Part shown: in pieces, positions 25,085 to 36,032 of the stretch
How the letters are laid out: every line of letters begins with the position of its first letter
How positions within the stretch are numbered: position 1 is the first letter of the stretch
Assembly (NCBI GenBank): GCA_964035795.1
Contig: OZ038320.1
Coordinates: 23,082,589 to 23,146,588, forward strand
Length of the DNA: 64,000 nt
Reading direction: 5' to 3'
DNA from: Pterobdella sp. o SKG-2022
Taxonomy: Eukaryota > Annelida > Clitellata > Hirudinida > Piscicolidae
Notes under the pieces: generated by a model
Database searches by the model: none
Told to the model about the DNA's origin: nothing
Seen by the model: only the letters and a program-made list of their open reading frames with translations
Program-made: the position numbers and the translations under genes

Positions 25085-25705
25085 ACAGAGTTTAAGGACC
25101 CATCTCTTCAGCATCCCTACATAATACAGGGAACACATTAGCAACATCAACATTCCATATGGACTCATCAAAAACAGGATAGAGAAGATGGCAGAAGAGA
25201 TAGGAAAAGCATATGAGGGGGAGGAATCACTGGTTTGTGTGTGCATTCTCAAAGGGGCTTTTAGATTCTACTGCGATTTGATTGGTCATTTGAAAAACTT
25301 CTTGCAACATTCACAAGACCCCTCATTCTTGTCTTTGACTTCCTACAACTGTCTAGTTACAAGAACTGTTCCACCACAAGGGAAGTGGACATCCTCACAT
25401 CAAACTCCATCTTCTCTGGCTTCAAGGATCAAAACATCTTGGTGGTGGAGGACATGCTCGACAGTGGAGCAACCACGTTGAAACTTCTCAGTGACATCAC
25501 ACAAGTCTCTCCCAAAAGCGTTAAAGTGGCCAGCTTGCTAATCAAACACGATCCTAAGAGCTCTGGATTCCAGACTGATTTCGCAGGTTTTGAGATTCCG
25601 AACGACTTCATAGTGGGCTTCGGGTGTGACTACAATGAGAGGTTTAGGAACCTTGACCACATAGGCATTATAAAGGAGGAAAGCAGGAAAAATTACGAAG
25701 AATAA
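25085..25705 (+). pseudogene. HPRT: Intronless broken HPRT copy
   Basis: Hypoxanthine-guanine phosphoribosyltransferase salvages purine bases with PRPP. This stretch encodes nearly the whole protein without introns. About 25110-25135 reads FSIPT, a stop (TAA), then YREH. From about 25136 comes ISNINIPYGLIKNRIEKMAE, followed by VCILKGAFRFYCDLIGHLKN. Near 25300-25315 the frame shifts by one base. The new frame gives FTRPLILVFDFLQL and the PRPP loop VVEDMLDSGATT, then VKVASLLIKHDP, GFEIPNDFIVGFGCDYNERF and a stop after YEE. The stop stands where a His is usual, and the shift lies before the flexible loop. Lack of introns beside intron-rich neighbours, with two lesions, suggests a retrocopy, although no poly-A tail is seen. 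An (ATT)n run begins about 10 bases after the stop. Sequencing error in a real gene remains possible. Confidence 0.7.
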
Positions 25706-26204
25706 CAAAATTATTATTATTTTAATTATTTATTATTACTATTATTATTATTTTTATATTTATTATTTATTATTATCACACTGCGACGATTATGGGAGTT
25801 ACGATGAGACAATGAGCATTAGAAATCACTGATAAAATATCATCATAACAATAATAATAACAACAAAATAATAATAATAATGAAATAAGAATAAGAATAA
25901 TAACAATCAAATGAGAAGCTGTGATGAAGGGACCTGGCAGAGGCGATCTAACTTGATTTTATCAATATTGCTATTTTTATATTTTTTTTTATTTTTCATG
26001 TTATTCTTGTTATTTTTTGTATAATAATTTTTTTTGCTATTATTTTTTCGCACGCCAAGTAGAAGTTAAATACAAGAATTTCAATTATTTCGCTTGTGAC
26101 TTCTCCCACTGAAGTCCGCCATCATAATTCTATTAATATTTAAATGTAACAAATCAATAATAACTATGATGATAATAAGCAAAACGATTCTTAATTATGT
26201 ATAT
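25706..26204. repeat. ATT/AAT simple-sequence tract
   Basis: 25710-25775 is imperfect (ATT)n, and 25846-25905 is imperfect (AAT)n/(AAC)n with AAG units. The rest, up to the family A leader, is AT-rich with no gene. The two tracts have opposite strand polarity. They may mark the ends of retroposed DNA or simply be expanded microsatellites. Confidence 0.6.
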
Positions 26205-29200
26205 ATTATTTAGTTCTAGGCATGACGTTAAACTGCATCCAAGTGGTCCTGGGCATGAAGTTAAACTGCACCGAAAACAGCGTCTCCAATTCGAGACTGC
26301 TTTCCTGTTATAACCTGGATAACAGTAGACTTCGGTAACAGGTATCGACAAACTGATATTCTGGTATCGTTGTCATTTGGCTTGGCGGAGGATCATTCTT
26401 TATTGACACCGGTAAGGCAAACTACCCAAGCGTGGGAACGGCGGTTCTTGAAATACGATAGTTTCAAGTTAGACTTTAGCTTGGGCTGGCAGTTTTATGA
26501 AAACTTTGTCCCAACTAAAAATGGCTTTCAAAAAATATCTTTACACTAAAAGTAGTGCCAGTACCCATATGCGTACTGGTAATGCTTCGGGCTTGGCTGA
26601 CTTCCGGGTGTGGAATGCAGGGTCCGGCTCAGGCGAATCGAGTGAGCACCCGAAAACGACGTTCAGAGTAGCTTCTTTGAAGGTGGGTAGTTTGAAGAGC
26701 AGAGGCAGTGAGGTGGTAGAGACTATGTTTCAGAGAAGAGTGAACATTTGTGCGATCCAAGAACATAGATGGGCTGCTGGCACCGAGTCAAATCAATCTC
26801 GCATTTTGAAGGGCAAGAATTCAGCCTATAAGTTTTATTGGTGTGGTAATAAGTCAGGTCTTGGTGGTGCTGGATTTTTTTTGGCAAAAAAATGGACACA
26901 TAATGTTTTTGAAGTTCATCGTGTCTCAGACAGGATTCTAGTATTACGTCTTGTTCTTGAGGAGTCTGTGTTCACCTTTGTCTCGGTCTCTGCCCCACAA
27001 GTTGGTCGTCTGAATGAGGAAAAAACAATTTTTTATGATGAGTTGCAGAAATGTATCTCAAAATTACCATCTTCTGAGCTTCTCATCTCATTCAGTGGCT
27101 GGAATGGGCATGTTGGTGAGAAAGCTGGTGGTTTTGAGGACGTGCATGGCGGTTTTGGTTATGGCACCCTTAACTCTGAAGGTGAGCGGATTTTAGAATT
27201 CGCAATGGCCAACAATCTTTTTGTCGCCAACACTTGTTTTATGAAAAGGGAGTCCCATCTTGTGACCTATAACTCCGGTGGTTCCAAGTCCCAGATTGAC
27301 TTCATTCTTTATCGAAAAACTTTCAAAAGTATGGTAAAGAATGTCAAAGTTATTCCTGGAGAGGAATGTGCATTGCAACACCATCCGTTAGTCTGTGAGC
27401 TTGTTCACACTATACGAAGAAGTGTGAAGCGGAAGCTTAACCCTCGTCTTCGAACCTGGAAACTCCGAGATCCAGCAGTAGCAAAAGAGTTTGCCATTTC
27501 TTTAAACGCCAAGTTAACAGCGGCTCAGATCATGAATTTTCCAAACGTGGAGAAAATATGGGCTCATTTCTAAAAGTCCTTTCTTGAAACCTCTTCAGAG
27601 GTCTGTGGTACATCTCTGAACCACCAGTGCAAACGCCAAACATGTTGGTGGAACGCCAGTGTAGCTGACGCTGTGAATGAAAAAAAGAACCGTTATAAGG
27701 CTTTTAAAAAGCTTCAAATTCAAGGGCTATTTAATGAAGCTAACATAGCTAAAAAAGCCCATAACAAGTCTAAGCGTGTTGTTAAGCGTCTTGTTTGGTT
27801 GGCAAAAAGCGAAGCGGAAAGGGATGCATTTTCTGCTATTACACCCGGCCGTAATGAATATATAACTTGGCCAGGCAGATGGACAGTCATAACCGTGATG
27901 TAATAGGTGATAAATGATGCTGGTGAAATCACTTTAAGTGATGCCCAAAAAATGAATGCCTGGGTTGAACATTATAAAAGGCTATCAAATGTTGAGTTCA
28001 ATTGGGCTAGCGAGTCTCTTTCTTTTGTTTCACCGATACTTGGCCCTCCTCCTTCTGTCACACTGTCACAGGTCAATGATGCCATTAAGGAAATGAAGTG
28101 TCGCAAAACAGCAAGACCTTCTGGCATAGTGGCCGAAATGTTAAAGGCGTCTGGTTCTGTAGGTTTAGAAGTTTTGGCCCATCTCATGAAATCAGTTATT
28201 GCTGAAGGTGTTGTTCCTGCTGATTGGCGTGATAGCATCATTCTAAACCTCTACAAAGGTAAAGGGGATGCTTTGGATAGTGGAAATTATAGAGGCCTCA
28301 AGCTGACAGATCATGTGATAAAGCTTGTTGAGCATGTCCTAGAGCGACGAATCAGGAAGATGGTGAATAATGATGAAATGCAGTTTGTCTTCGTTTTTGG
28401 TAGAAGCACCACTGATGCAGTTTTTATTGTTCGTCAGTTGCAGGAAAAATATCTAGCCGTCAAAAAACCACTCTTTTGTTTTCGTCGATTTAAAGAAGGC
28501 CTTTGATCGAGTTCCGCGCAAAGTGATTTGGTGGGCAATGAGAAAGCTCGGGGTTGAAGAATGGGCTGTCCGTGTAGTTCAGAGCATGTAGTATATTGGA
28601 GCAAAAAGTCGAGTACGCATTAATAACCAGCTCAGCGATGAGTTTGGTGTAAATGTTGGTGTACATCAAGGATCTGTATTGAGTCCTTTACTTTTTATTC
28701 TTGTTTTGAAAGCTTTCTCTAGAGAGTTAAGAACCGGTGTTCCTTGGGAACTTTTATATGCTGATGACCTGGTTTTGATCTCAGAATCGCTAGACAATTG
28801 TATATCCAAATTTGAAAAATGGAAAATGGAAATAGAAAGTAAAGGATTGCGGGTGAACTCCAAAAAAACAAAATTCATGTTACTCGGTTTTGAAAACTTG
28901 AGGGATTCTGGAGCTTTTCCTTGCAGTGTATGCCGCAAAGGTGTTGGCGTCAACTCAGTTTTTTGCTCGACATGCTCTCATTGGGTTCACAAAAGATTTA
29001 GTGGTCTGACTGGAAGACTGAAGGATCAGGCTTACGTCTGTCCTCGCTGTCTCAATTTAGCGCCACTTTTGGATTATAGGTCTATCAAAGAAGTTATTGT
29101 TGGTAATGCCACAATGAATGTAGAACCAAAGTTTTGCTACCTTGGTGATATGTTGTGTGCGGGTGAAGGTTGTGAACTGGCAGTTATCACCAGATGTTCA

Positions 29201-29745
29201 GTTGTCTGGGGAAAATTTAAAAAACTGTTGCCCATATTGACCTCTAAACACATCACCTTGGAACTTCGTGGCAAATTATACACATCTTGTGTGTGTTCTG
29301 CCTTGTTACATGGCAGTGAAAACTGGGCTCCAACAGTTGCTGTTTTGCAAAGGCTACAGCGCAACGATAGGTCTATGATCCGCTGGATATGTGGCGTTAA
29401 GCCAAAGGATAGAAGTCCATCATCAGTTTTCCTCAAAAAACTCAAAATCCCAGACATAAGGACGCTGCTACAGAGCCGTCGTCTTCGTTGGTATGGTCAC
29501 GTAAGACGTTCATCCATGTGTACCAAAGACGTGCTCGAATTTTCTCTGCCTGGATGTCGTTTCTTTGGTAGACCAGCAAAAACTTGGTTGAGTTGTGTTG
29601 AAAAGGATATGGAATCCTATGGCCTGGAAAATGCGGATCCACTCAATAGAGCTGAGTGTAGAAAGTGTATTAGCCGACTGCTGTATACCCCAGCTACTGG
29701 GACGCCTACAGCAGTATAATCTAATATGGATATTATATTATTATT
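26205..29745 (+). mobile_element. LINE family A, near full length, inactive
   Basis: An APE-endonuclease LINE, RTE-like by its endonuclease-RT order and its C-terminal RLRWYGHVRR block (clade assignment is inference). The leader (26205-26500) contains a partly duplicated GGCATGA(C/A)GTTAAACTGCA unit and a hairpin at 26305-26325. The endonuclease is open at 26497-27573, with ICAIQEHRW, SQIDFIL and ALQHHPLV, but the usual GDFNGH motif reads SGWNGH. After a stop and shifts the RT continues: 27673-27903, 27907-28506 (NYRGLKLTDH, FGRSTTDAVFIVRQL), a frameshift near 28490 inside VDLKKAFDRVP, then 28679-29719 with intact YADDLVLISES. A Cys/His finger, CSVCRKGVG...CSTCSHWVH, follows at 28920-29050. 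The 3' end is CCCCAGCTACTGGGACGCC and an ATT-rich tail. At least four lesions make this copy inactive. Confidence 0.85.
26305..26325 (+). other. Hairpin in family A leader
   Basis: CTGTTA, loop TAACCTGGA, TAACAG: a six-base-pair stem. The sister LINE at 46379-46399 has CTGTCA, CAACCTGGG, TGACAG, so one pair changes T-A to C-G with the loop core AACCTGG kept. Paired change supports a real RNA stem. Confidence 0.5.
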
Positions 29746-30585
29746 TATTTTATCCATTTTCTAATGTGTTAAATAAGACACAAATAAAAGTCTCTTACTC
29801 TAGAGCATTCAATCTTTGTGAAAATTTTTTTTGAGCCTGTACTTACTAATTCTATTATTCCTAAGAAGCAAGAGAAGTTGAAACGATGATTTTATACTGA
29901 AATTTTTAGTCGGTCAAACTTTTAATGTTCACGTGTGTTTCGTAGTCTTAAGGTCTGTCTATATGCTTGACACTGCAAATTCTGTTATCATAGGCCTTGC
30001 ACTCAAAAACACAAAATAAAGAAAACTCTCAATTTCTCAAAACTTTTAGCGTTCACAAACTAAGGCAAAAGTGAAAAGACTTTTTATCTTTTATCTGCCA
30101 AATACCCTGACTGACTGGACCCCGAAAGCTTTTGCGACAAGTTCAAAAAAACACCTATGCATTTAGAAAATGGGAGACTTTGATGAAAAAAAAAGAGGGC
30201 GTTTTTCAACTAGTTATAATATTCTGAAAAAAAGTGCTTGATGCTAGAATATCCTAAAAAAATTATTAAGTTTAAACTAATTCAATAATAAAACTTCGTA
30301 AATTAAATCGAGTATAATATATACAATAGTTCTGGGCGATTGAAATTTTTTAAAATAATTTACAACCAAAGAGTTTTCAAGCTCAATTAGCATTATTATT
30401 TTATATTTGTTCATTTTGAAAAACGTTGTATTGTTACAATACAGTACAGTAGAATTACGAATATGATATAATGGCAGGAACTTCAAGAGTTTCTAGACCA
30501 CATGAGAATTATTTTTAGAAAGATTACTGAAAAAATTATCAAATAAAATATCACCCTAATAAGCTTATATATTATAGGGTCTAAA
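29746..30585. other. No gene seen
   Basis: AT-rich DNA between the family A tail and a LINE scrap. There is no coding similarity on either strand that I can recognise. Confidence 0.4.
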
Positions 30586-30589
30586 AAAT

Positions 30590-31010
30590 TAAGATTGTTT
30601 CCAAAAAGATTGCGTGGAAGCAGGAAACCTAAGTTTTTCAAGAAATTTGTTCCACTGGGCATGCGTCATAACACATCTTCTTTCCTATGATTTTGAATTT
30701 AGGTTTTCGTGAAAAACCTTTCAACTTTTAGATTAATTTCAGTTTCTGCATACCTGAAATGTTTGACAACATCTCTAATTCTCTTGACAGATAGACTGAA
30801 GCTACATAGGACAGACATTTAAGCATCAACTGCAAAACATTATAATCAATCCTTTCATCAACTTTGAGCAGTTTTCTTAAATCAGAATTTATATGGCCAT
30901 ATTTTCTGGCATTTGGGATGAGCCTGGCTGTTGTGTTAATTAAAGATTGAAGTTTGTTATTTTGATGTTTGGAAAGCTCTGGAAGCATAGTATTATCCTA
31001 TTCTATCCGG
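30590..31010 (-). mobile_element. CR1/jockey-like LINE scrap, C-terminal region
   Basis: The minus-strand frame 30728-30988 reads LPELSKHQNNKLQSLINTTA, then ARLIPNARKYGHI, KLLKVDERIDYNVLQLMLK and ASVYLSRELEML. This is the usual post-RT region of CR1/L2/jockey-like LINEs (LPxYQxxKLQRVQNxAARL...RIDFKILLLTYK...PSYL). A second piece at 30600-30700, AQWNKFLEKLR, matches the following WNxLPxxLR block in another frame. The RT proper is absent, so this is a 5'-truncated and mutated insertion. Confidence 0.65.
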
Positions 31011-31167
31011 ATCCATATCAACGCTTATACTCGTTTTTTTTTGTTTAATTAGATATAAGCTCTTAAATAATTTTTTAAAAATAAAAAAAATATTTTCTTT
31101 GTTATTGCAACTTCGAACTACTCGTTTAGTGAATAAAACATTTTTAGTAATAAAAAGTGTTTTATGA

Positions 31168-31728
31168 TCAGTCAAGTTGATACTGATAAACTATATTTCG
31201 CCTCAAAATTAGTTTAGTCATAACGTAAATAAAAAGTGCAATTGCTACAAGCAGCCCAAATATAGAGCAAATGTATGAAGCTTTTAAATAAGATTTAGAT
31301 TCTTCTACTCTACCAACTTTCAGCTTACAATAGCCTGTCACTGAAATTTTTTCAGTTAAAAACTAAGTTATATCTTTCAGTTAATTCGATATAATAACAT
31401 TCGATTGAAATTTAAAAAAAATTAAACCAATCATTATTATATGGACACTACCTCAATAATAAAACCAAAAATACTTACTAGCTATAAACAGGGCTAATAA
31501 TCCAAAAAGCATCCCAAAGGAACAAGATATGATACATCCTAGAACAAAAGCCCCTTTGAAATCCAAGTATCTTCTTTCAAAAATACAAACTGAAGAGATA
31601 GATGTTATGAACAATGAATTGGGCACGTTTGTCCATTGTATTTTTTTCAGAAAAGTTTTTGATTGATGCATTTTTTGAGCTCCAAACGATTTAGGTTTAA
31701 TCGTCATTGTTTGATCACTCACTTTCAT
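31168..31728 (-). CDS. Small two-helix membrane protein, CD225/dispanin-like
   Basis: Two exons, 31479-31728 and 31168-31340, join at GCTA|GTAAGT...TTTCAG|TGAC to give 140 residues. The hydrophilic N-terminus of about 38 residues contains WTNVPNSLF. Helix 1 lies around residues 60-83 (FVLGCIISCSFGMLFGLLAL), a loop of about 20 residues follows (CKLKVGRVEESKSYLKAS), then helix 2 (YICSIFGLLVAIALFIYVM), and a short basic-aromatic tail follows. The layout (VP-x-SLF, first helix, charged loop with a repeated small/Lys pattern before the second helix) resembles CD225/dispanin proteins such as IFITM, TMEM91 and PRRT members, which sit in membranes and influence trafficking or fusion. Identity is low and the assignment is tentative. 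The alternative is an unrelated two-span protein. No function is claimed. Confidence 0.5.
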
Positions 31729-32648
31729 GTTTTAAAAAAATAGAGTAACTAAAATTTGCAAACTTAAGTTTAAGAACTAGTTTTAGTTTTTGAAAATGTA
31801 AATAAATAGTTGCTGGTAGTAACGAAGCAAAAATTAACTTTTAATTAAAATTTACTTATTTACATATGGATTTTTAAATATGCTCTTTAAACAGTAACGT
31901 GTGTAAGCATGTTCAACTCTAGGAACCGCAAATGCAAGCTTCTCCTAAGATACTATCATCAAACCTTGCAAGTTTCTAAAAACTGACTCTTAGAAAATCC
32001 ACCTTATCAGTTTATGATGAAGTCTAAATCTTAACAATCCAAAATATTTTTCAAATGAAACTTTGGGAATCTTCAGTTTGTGAAGTTTAAAGAAGAAAAT
32101 ATTGAGGATACCCATATGTATGAAATTCCTTGAAAATGCATCTTTAACAAAACAAGACGTGGGTTTTTGCCACTCTCAATCTTTTTCTCTTTTTTCTATT
32201 TCACTTTTAAAAATGCTAAATTTGTTAGTTTAAAAATCAAGTTCTGGAATGTAAAAATCAAAAATACTTTTTTCATTAACTCATTTTGTCATAAACTATT
32301 TCACGTCAGAACTTTGACATTACAAAAGAGCCACCGAATATTTGACCACTTTCTATTGGTTTTTTGTACAGATTTTGAATTTTTCCAAATATGAATCTTT
32401 TTCATCTTTTATTGGAGGAATGAAAATTAATTTAAAGCGTATAAAGCGACTCCTATTCTACATCCTTATAAATAAAATGATATGGCTGAAGATACGAACA
32501 ACAACGCAAAAATATAATAATTATCAGACTAGAATACAATACCATATCAATAAAATAAAATGCACTGAGCTTGAAAAATGATTTAATCAAATCAGTCAAA
32601 GTGCTTAATTATTTATAATGAATTACAACGGATAACGACTGGCACAAC
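31729..32648. other. Intergenic, no gene recognised
   Basis: Open frames at 32167-32394 and 32342-32581 are Phe/Lys/Asn-rich AT translation with no family signature. The 3' UTR of the dehydrogenase and the promoter of the small membrane protein should lie here. Confidence 0.35.
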
Positions 32649-35600
32649 TCAAAGTTCATCATGAGGCTTGAAATGACTGAGATTTATATCATATAGCTTT
32701 TCTAAAACGGTGTAAAATTCTTCTTTGCGGTCTTGATAAAACTGATTGGCACTCACCTTTATAATGAAAAAAAATTTTTAATTTTAAAAAATTTTTAGCC
32801 ATGATTAAACAATGTTTATTATAAACCTTTTTTTTAGATAAATCACATAAAACCTCATAATTATTAAAAAAAAACTAACTTGAACAATCTCATCTCTTTG
32901 TGTAATATACTCGGTGGATTTCATTACATTTTCATAAAAAGTCACAATCTCTCTCATGGCTTGATGGAATGGGGTAGGAGACCAGTGTAGTGTTTCTGTA
33001 GCTTTAGTCACATCTAGGGTTCCTGGAAAGATATCAAGTGCATATGTTAATGTTTAATAGAGATATTGAAAATGGTTTTAACCAATATTGCTAGCGGTTA
33101 ATTGTTAATGAATCATAAACGTGGTTTTAAGCCATGAATTATGAAGCAATTTTCAAAAATTTATCAAGCTTTCAAGAGTTAAAATAAAAGTTTGTTAAAA
33201 TTCAATTAAAACCCTATCTAGTGAAATAAATATTGGAAAGATACATCGGATAGTTTTTTATATTCATTTTATAGTTTTATAACCATCTTTTTCTAGTTTA
33301 TTCAAAAATATTGATAAATAGAGTTTAAGAGTTCAACATTCACAGTTTATAACAAATCGCTTCAAAAAAACACACTAAAAGCATTATATACGTTGAAAAA
33401 TGCAGCACTAACCAGCTCTGACCATGGGATACAGGTAGAGAATAGAGTTATCATCATCAGTAATGAACTTCTGCTCTTTCATTCCAAGGTGCTTTTCTAT
33501 GGTTCTCAGCAAAAACTCAATTGTTACTGGTTCTTTCCACGCGAGGTTGTATACCTGAAAAAAAAATTTATGAAAATTTTTTTTTTCAAACTTGGTATTG
33601 ATTTTTAAGATATTTTTTTATGAAAAACTTTTGAAGGGCTCATTTTCCAAAAAACATAAGAACAAGATACGAGAAAGGAAGTTGAAAACACAAGCACATA
33701 CAAACCTGATTAACAATCTCAGAAGCTTGTGGGGCCTTGTGCACAACTTGTTTTATCATTGAAGCTACATCCTCAACGTAGACAAAAGAGTTGTCGATAT
33801 TTTTGAGAAACTTAGGGATATTGACGGGTCTGTGAGGCAGATGAGGGGCTACTTTGACCCACACAAGGTACATCCACAAGCGGTATGTGGTGTCTCGTGC
33901 ACCCACAACATCTGGCAGACGGAAGATTATATAGGGTACTCCTTTACCATCTTTATTCTGTTCGATCAAGGCTTCTTCCGCTTTGAATTTATCTGTAGTT
34001 TTATCACGTTTGAGTTATGTGTTGAAAACGATAATCAATTATTTTTTGCATTTATTTCATATTAATAAAAAAAGAAAAGTTTTTGAAAAATATTATTAGC
34101 GTAGATTTATAGAGAATTATATTCATACCCAACAATTTATTTGCAAAAAACTACTTAACAAATACATATTATGGTTTTTATTGACAAAATTACTGAAATT
34201 TTTTCTGGAAAAAAGTCGAAGTTGAACGTAGACCAAGTAAATTATAAAGTACTTTTGAAACATGAAATTTTTATCAAAAGTAAAATTATTAAAACGCTTT
34301 TCAACATTTAAATGACTCACTGTTAGCTTGGACGTGGTGGTTGGCCAACAACTCTCTTCTGTCAATATTTTCTGGTCTTACTCCTGATGACTCCTTTTAC
34401 AAATAATATTAACATTGGATATACTCATATAAAAATTATATTTCAATTGATTTTATTATCATTTTTTGAGATTTTAAAAAGTGAGTGAAAACTTGAAGCA
34501 AAATAAATTTGAAAAATGTTAAGTTAAATTATTAAAATATATAAGGATCAAATGATAACCTTGATAGACTCATTAGTTGGAGGGTCACACACGTCGTAGA
34601 TTGTGTCGGTGCTGATGTACACATAGAGTCTAGAAAGATGCATTGCAACTTAATTGAATCTATTTCAAGACTTATAGCTTTTTTATAACTTACTTGAGCT
34701 TGTTCTAATAATATTTAATTGAAATACTATTCAACTCTTGAATTTATCAAGGATGAAGCTTTAGTAAAATTTCTACAACTTAGAGATTTGTTTTAAAAAT
34801 AACAAAACGTTTCATTGAGAATCATATAAAATTTATATTCAAGGAATACATTAACAAACTGCGTTAAAAAAAAGTTGACCAAAGGCTGATAAATAACGCA
34901 AAAGCTCTAAATTAAATGAAAGTATTCCGTACTTACTTAGTTCTGTGCTTAAGCACAGCAAGAGAGTCTTTGACGTCTGGTTCGCTGAATGCACTGAAGT
35001 CAATTACCGCATCGAATTTTTCTGTAAAGTTTCATTTAACTGATATTTTAATGCTTAAGTTTTTTCGTTAATGTTGTTTTAAAAACTTAAAAAAGAAAAA
35101 AAATAATCGAAATATATATTAATGATCTATTTGGTTAAAACGAAAAATTATAACAAACTGATTTGCATAAATACCTTAAAAGACTACATAAGAACAGTTA
35201 CTGACCAAACTTGACTTCCGACATATAAGTTGAAAGTTCTTGGCATCCGGCTTTGATTCCTTCTTTACGATCGCATTTGATGTGTTTCACATGGGGTTTC
35301 ACTTTTTCCTTTGAATCCCAGTACCAGTTGCCTCTGAGTAATTGCAGAGAAGTTTTATTGATTTTTCATAGTTTTAGTTGATGTTTGCAACTATTTCATT
35401 GACGGCAAGTTTTTAATCAATAGATTAATGATTCTGTTATTAACAATTTTTGGCTACACATTTCATGAAAAGATTTTTAAGAAGAAATCTTAGCAGTACT
35501 TGCTTAAACGTTAGACTGTTAATTAAATTATGTTGTAGTTTACTAATTTTGAATTGAATGAAATAATTCATTACACGGTTCTAATTGAATTAAAAAAAAA

Positions 35601-35949
35601 TGTTTAAAAATATTACCTATTAATAATGGTAACACTATCTCCCTCTTTAAGCAGCTTTTCTACAGTTGCGGCTCCCAAAAAACCATTGCCTCCAAGCACC
35701 AGCACATTTCTGGGAATTTGAACAATTGTTTAAATTTTGCTATATATTTTTTATGTAATGATTTATATATTACGTTAACTTGTGGGAAAAAATTTTGCAA
35801 AGTTTAGAAAGCACATTTATTTTTAGTATTTTCCACGTAACCACAAGTTGTGCATAAATAATTAATGAGAAAGTTTTACCATACCTTGCGGCATTGACAG
35901 CATGAATGGTGGTGAGAAAGATAGCTAAAAGAGTGTAGAAGACTTTCAT
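32649..35949 (-). CDS. Secreted/ER atypical SDR-family NAD-binding protein with HDEL tail
   Basis: Ten exons in transcript order: 35885-35949, 35618-35709, 35206-35333, 34937-35022, 34560-34629, 34321-34393, 33706-33992, 33413-33554, 32880-33022, 32649-32756. Total length is near 400 residues. It begins with a signal peptide (MKVFYTLLAIFLTTIHAVNA). A Rossmann fold follows with the nucleotide loop VLVLGGNGFLGAATVEKLL, then DAVIDFSAF, YVYISTDTIYDV (strand 5 Ser), NKFKAEEALIEQ, YIIFRLPDVVGARDTTYRL and a C-terminal epimerase-like half (SFVYVEDVASMIKQV, YNLAWKEPVTIEQFL). The gene ends KPHDEL, a classical ER-retrieval signal. In the YxxxK motif the Lys is kept (KFKAEE) but the Tyr position is Asn, as judged by hand alignment. 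The fold is that of NAD-dependent epimerase/dehydratases, close in layout to the CSP41/isoflavone-reductase-like atypical SDRs. Whether it is an enzyme is unknown. A TATA-like site lies about 75 bases upstream. Confidence 0.8.
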
Positions 35950-36019
35950 TGTTGTTCGGTAACCCCAGAGTGCCGAAAAAGACTGAGAATTGAAGATGAT
36001 GGAGTGATGCTGGAGGTGA

Positions 36020-36032
36020 GGTATATATAAAG
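36020..36032 (-). promoter_or_regulatory. Likely TATA box of the HDEL dehydrogenase
   Basis: The minus strand reads TTTATATATACCTC about 75 bases upstream of the start codon at 35949. It lies in the 970-base gap shared with the divergent MFSD5 gene. Confidence 0.4.

Noticed and set aside
25385..25705. Treating the second HPRT frame as a separate short gene
   Set aside because: It continues the HPRT homology directly after a one-base shift and lacks the N-terminal half of the enzyme.
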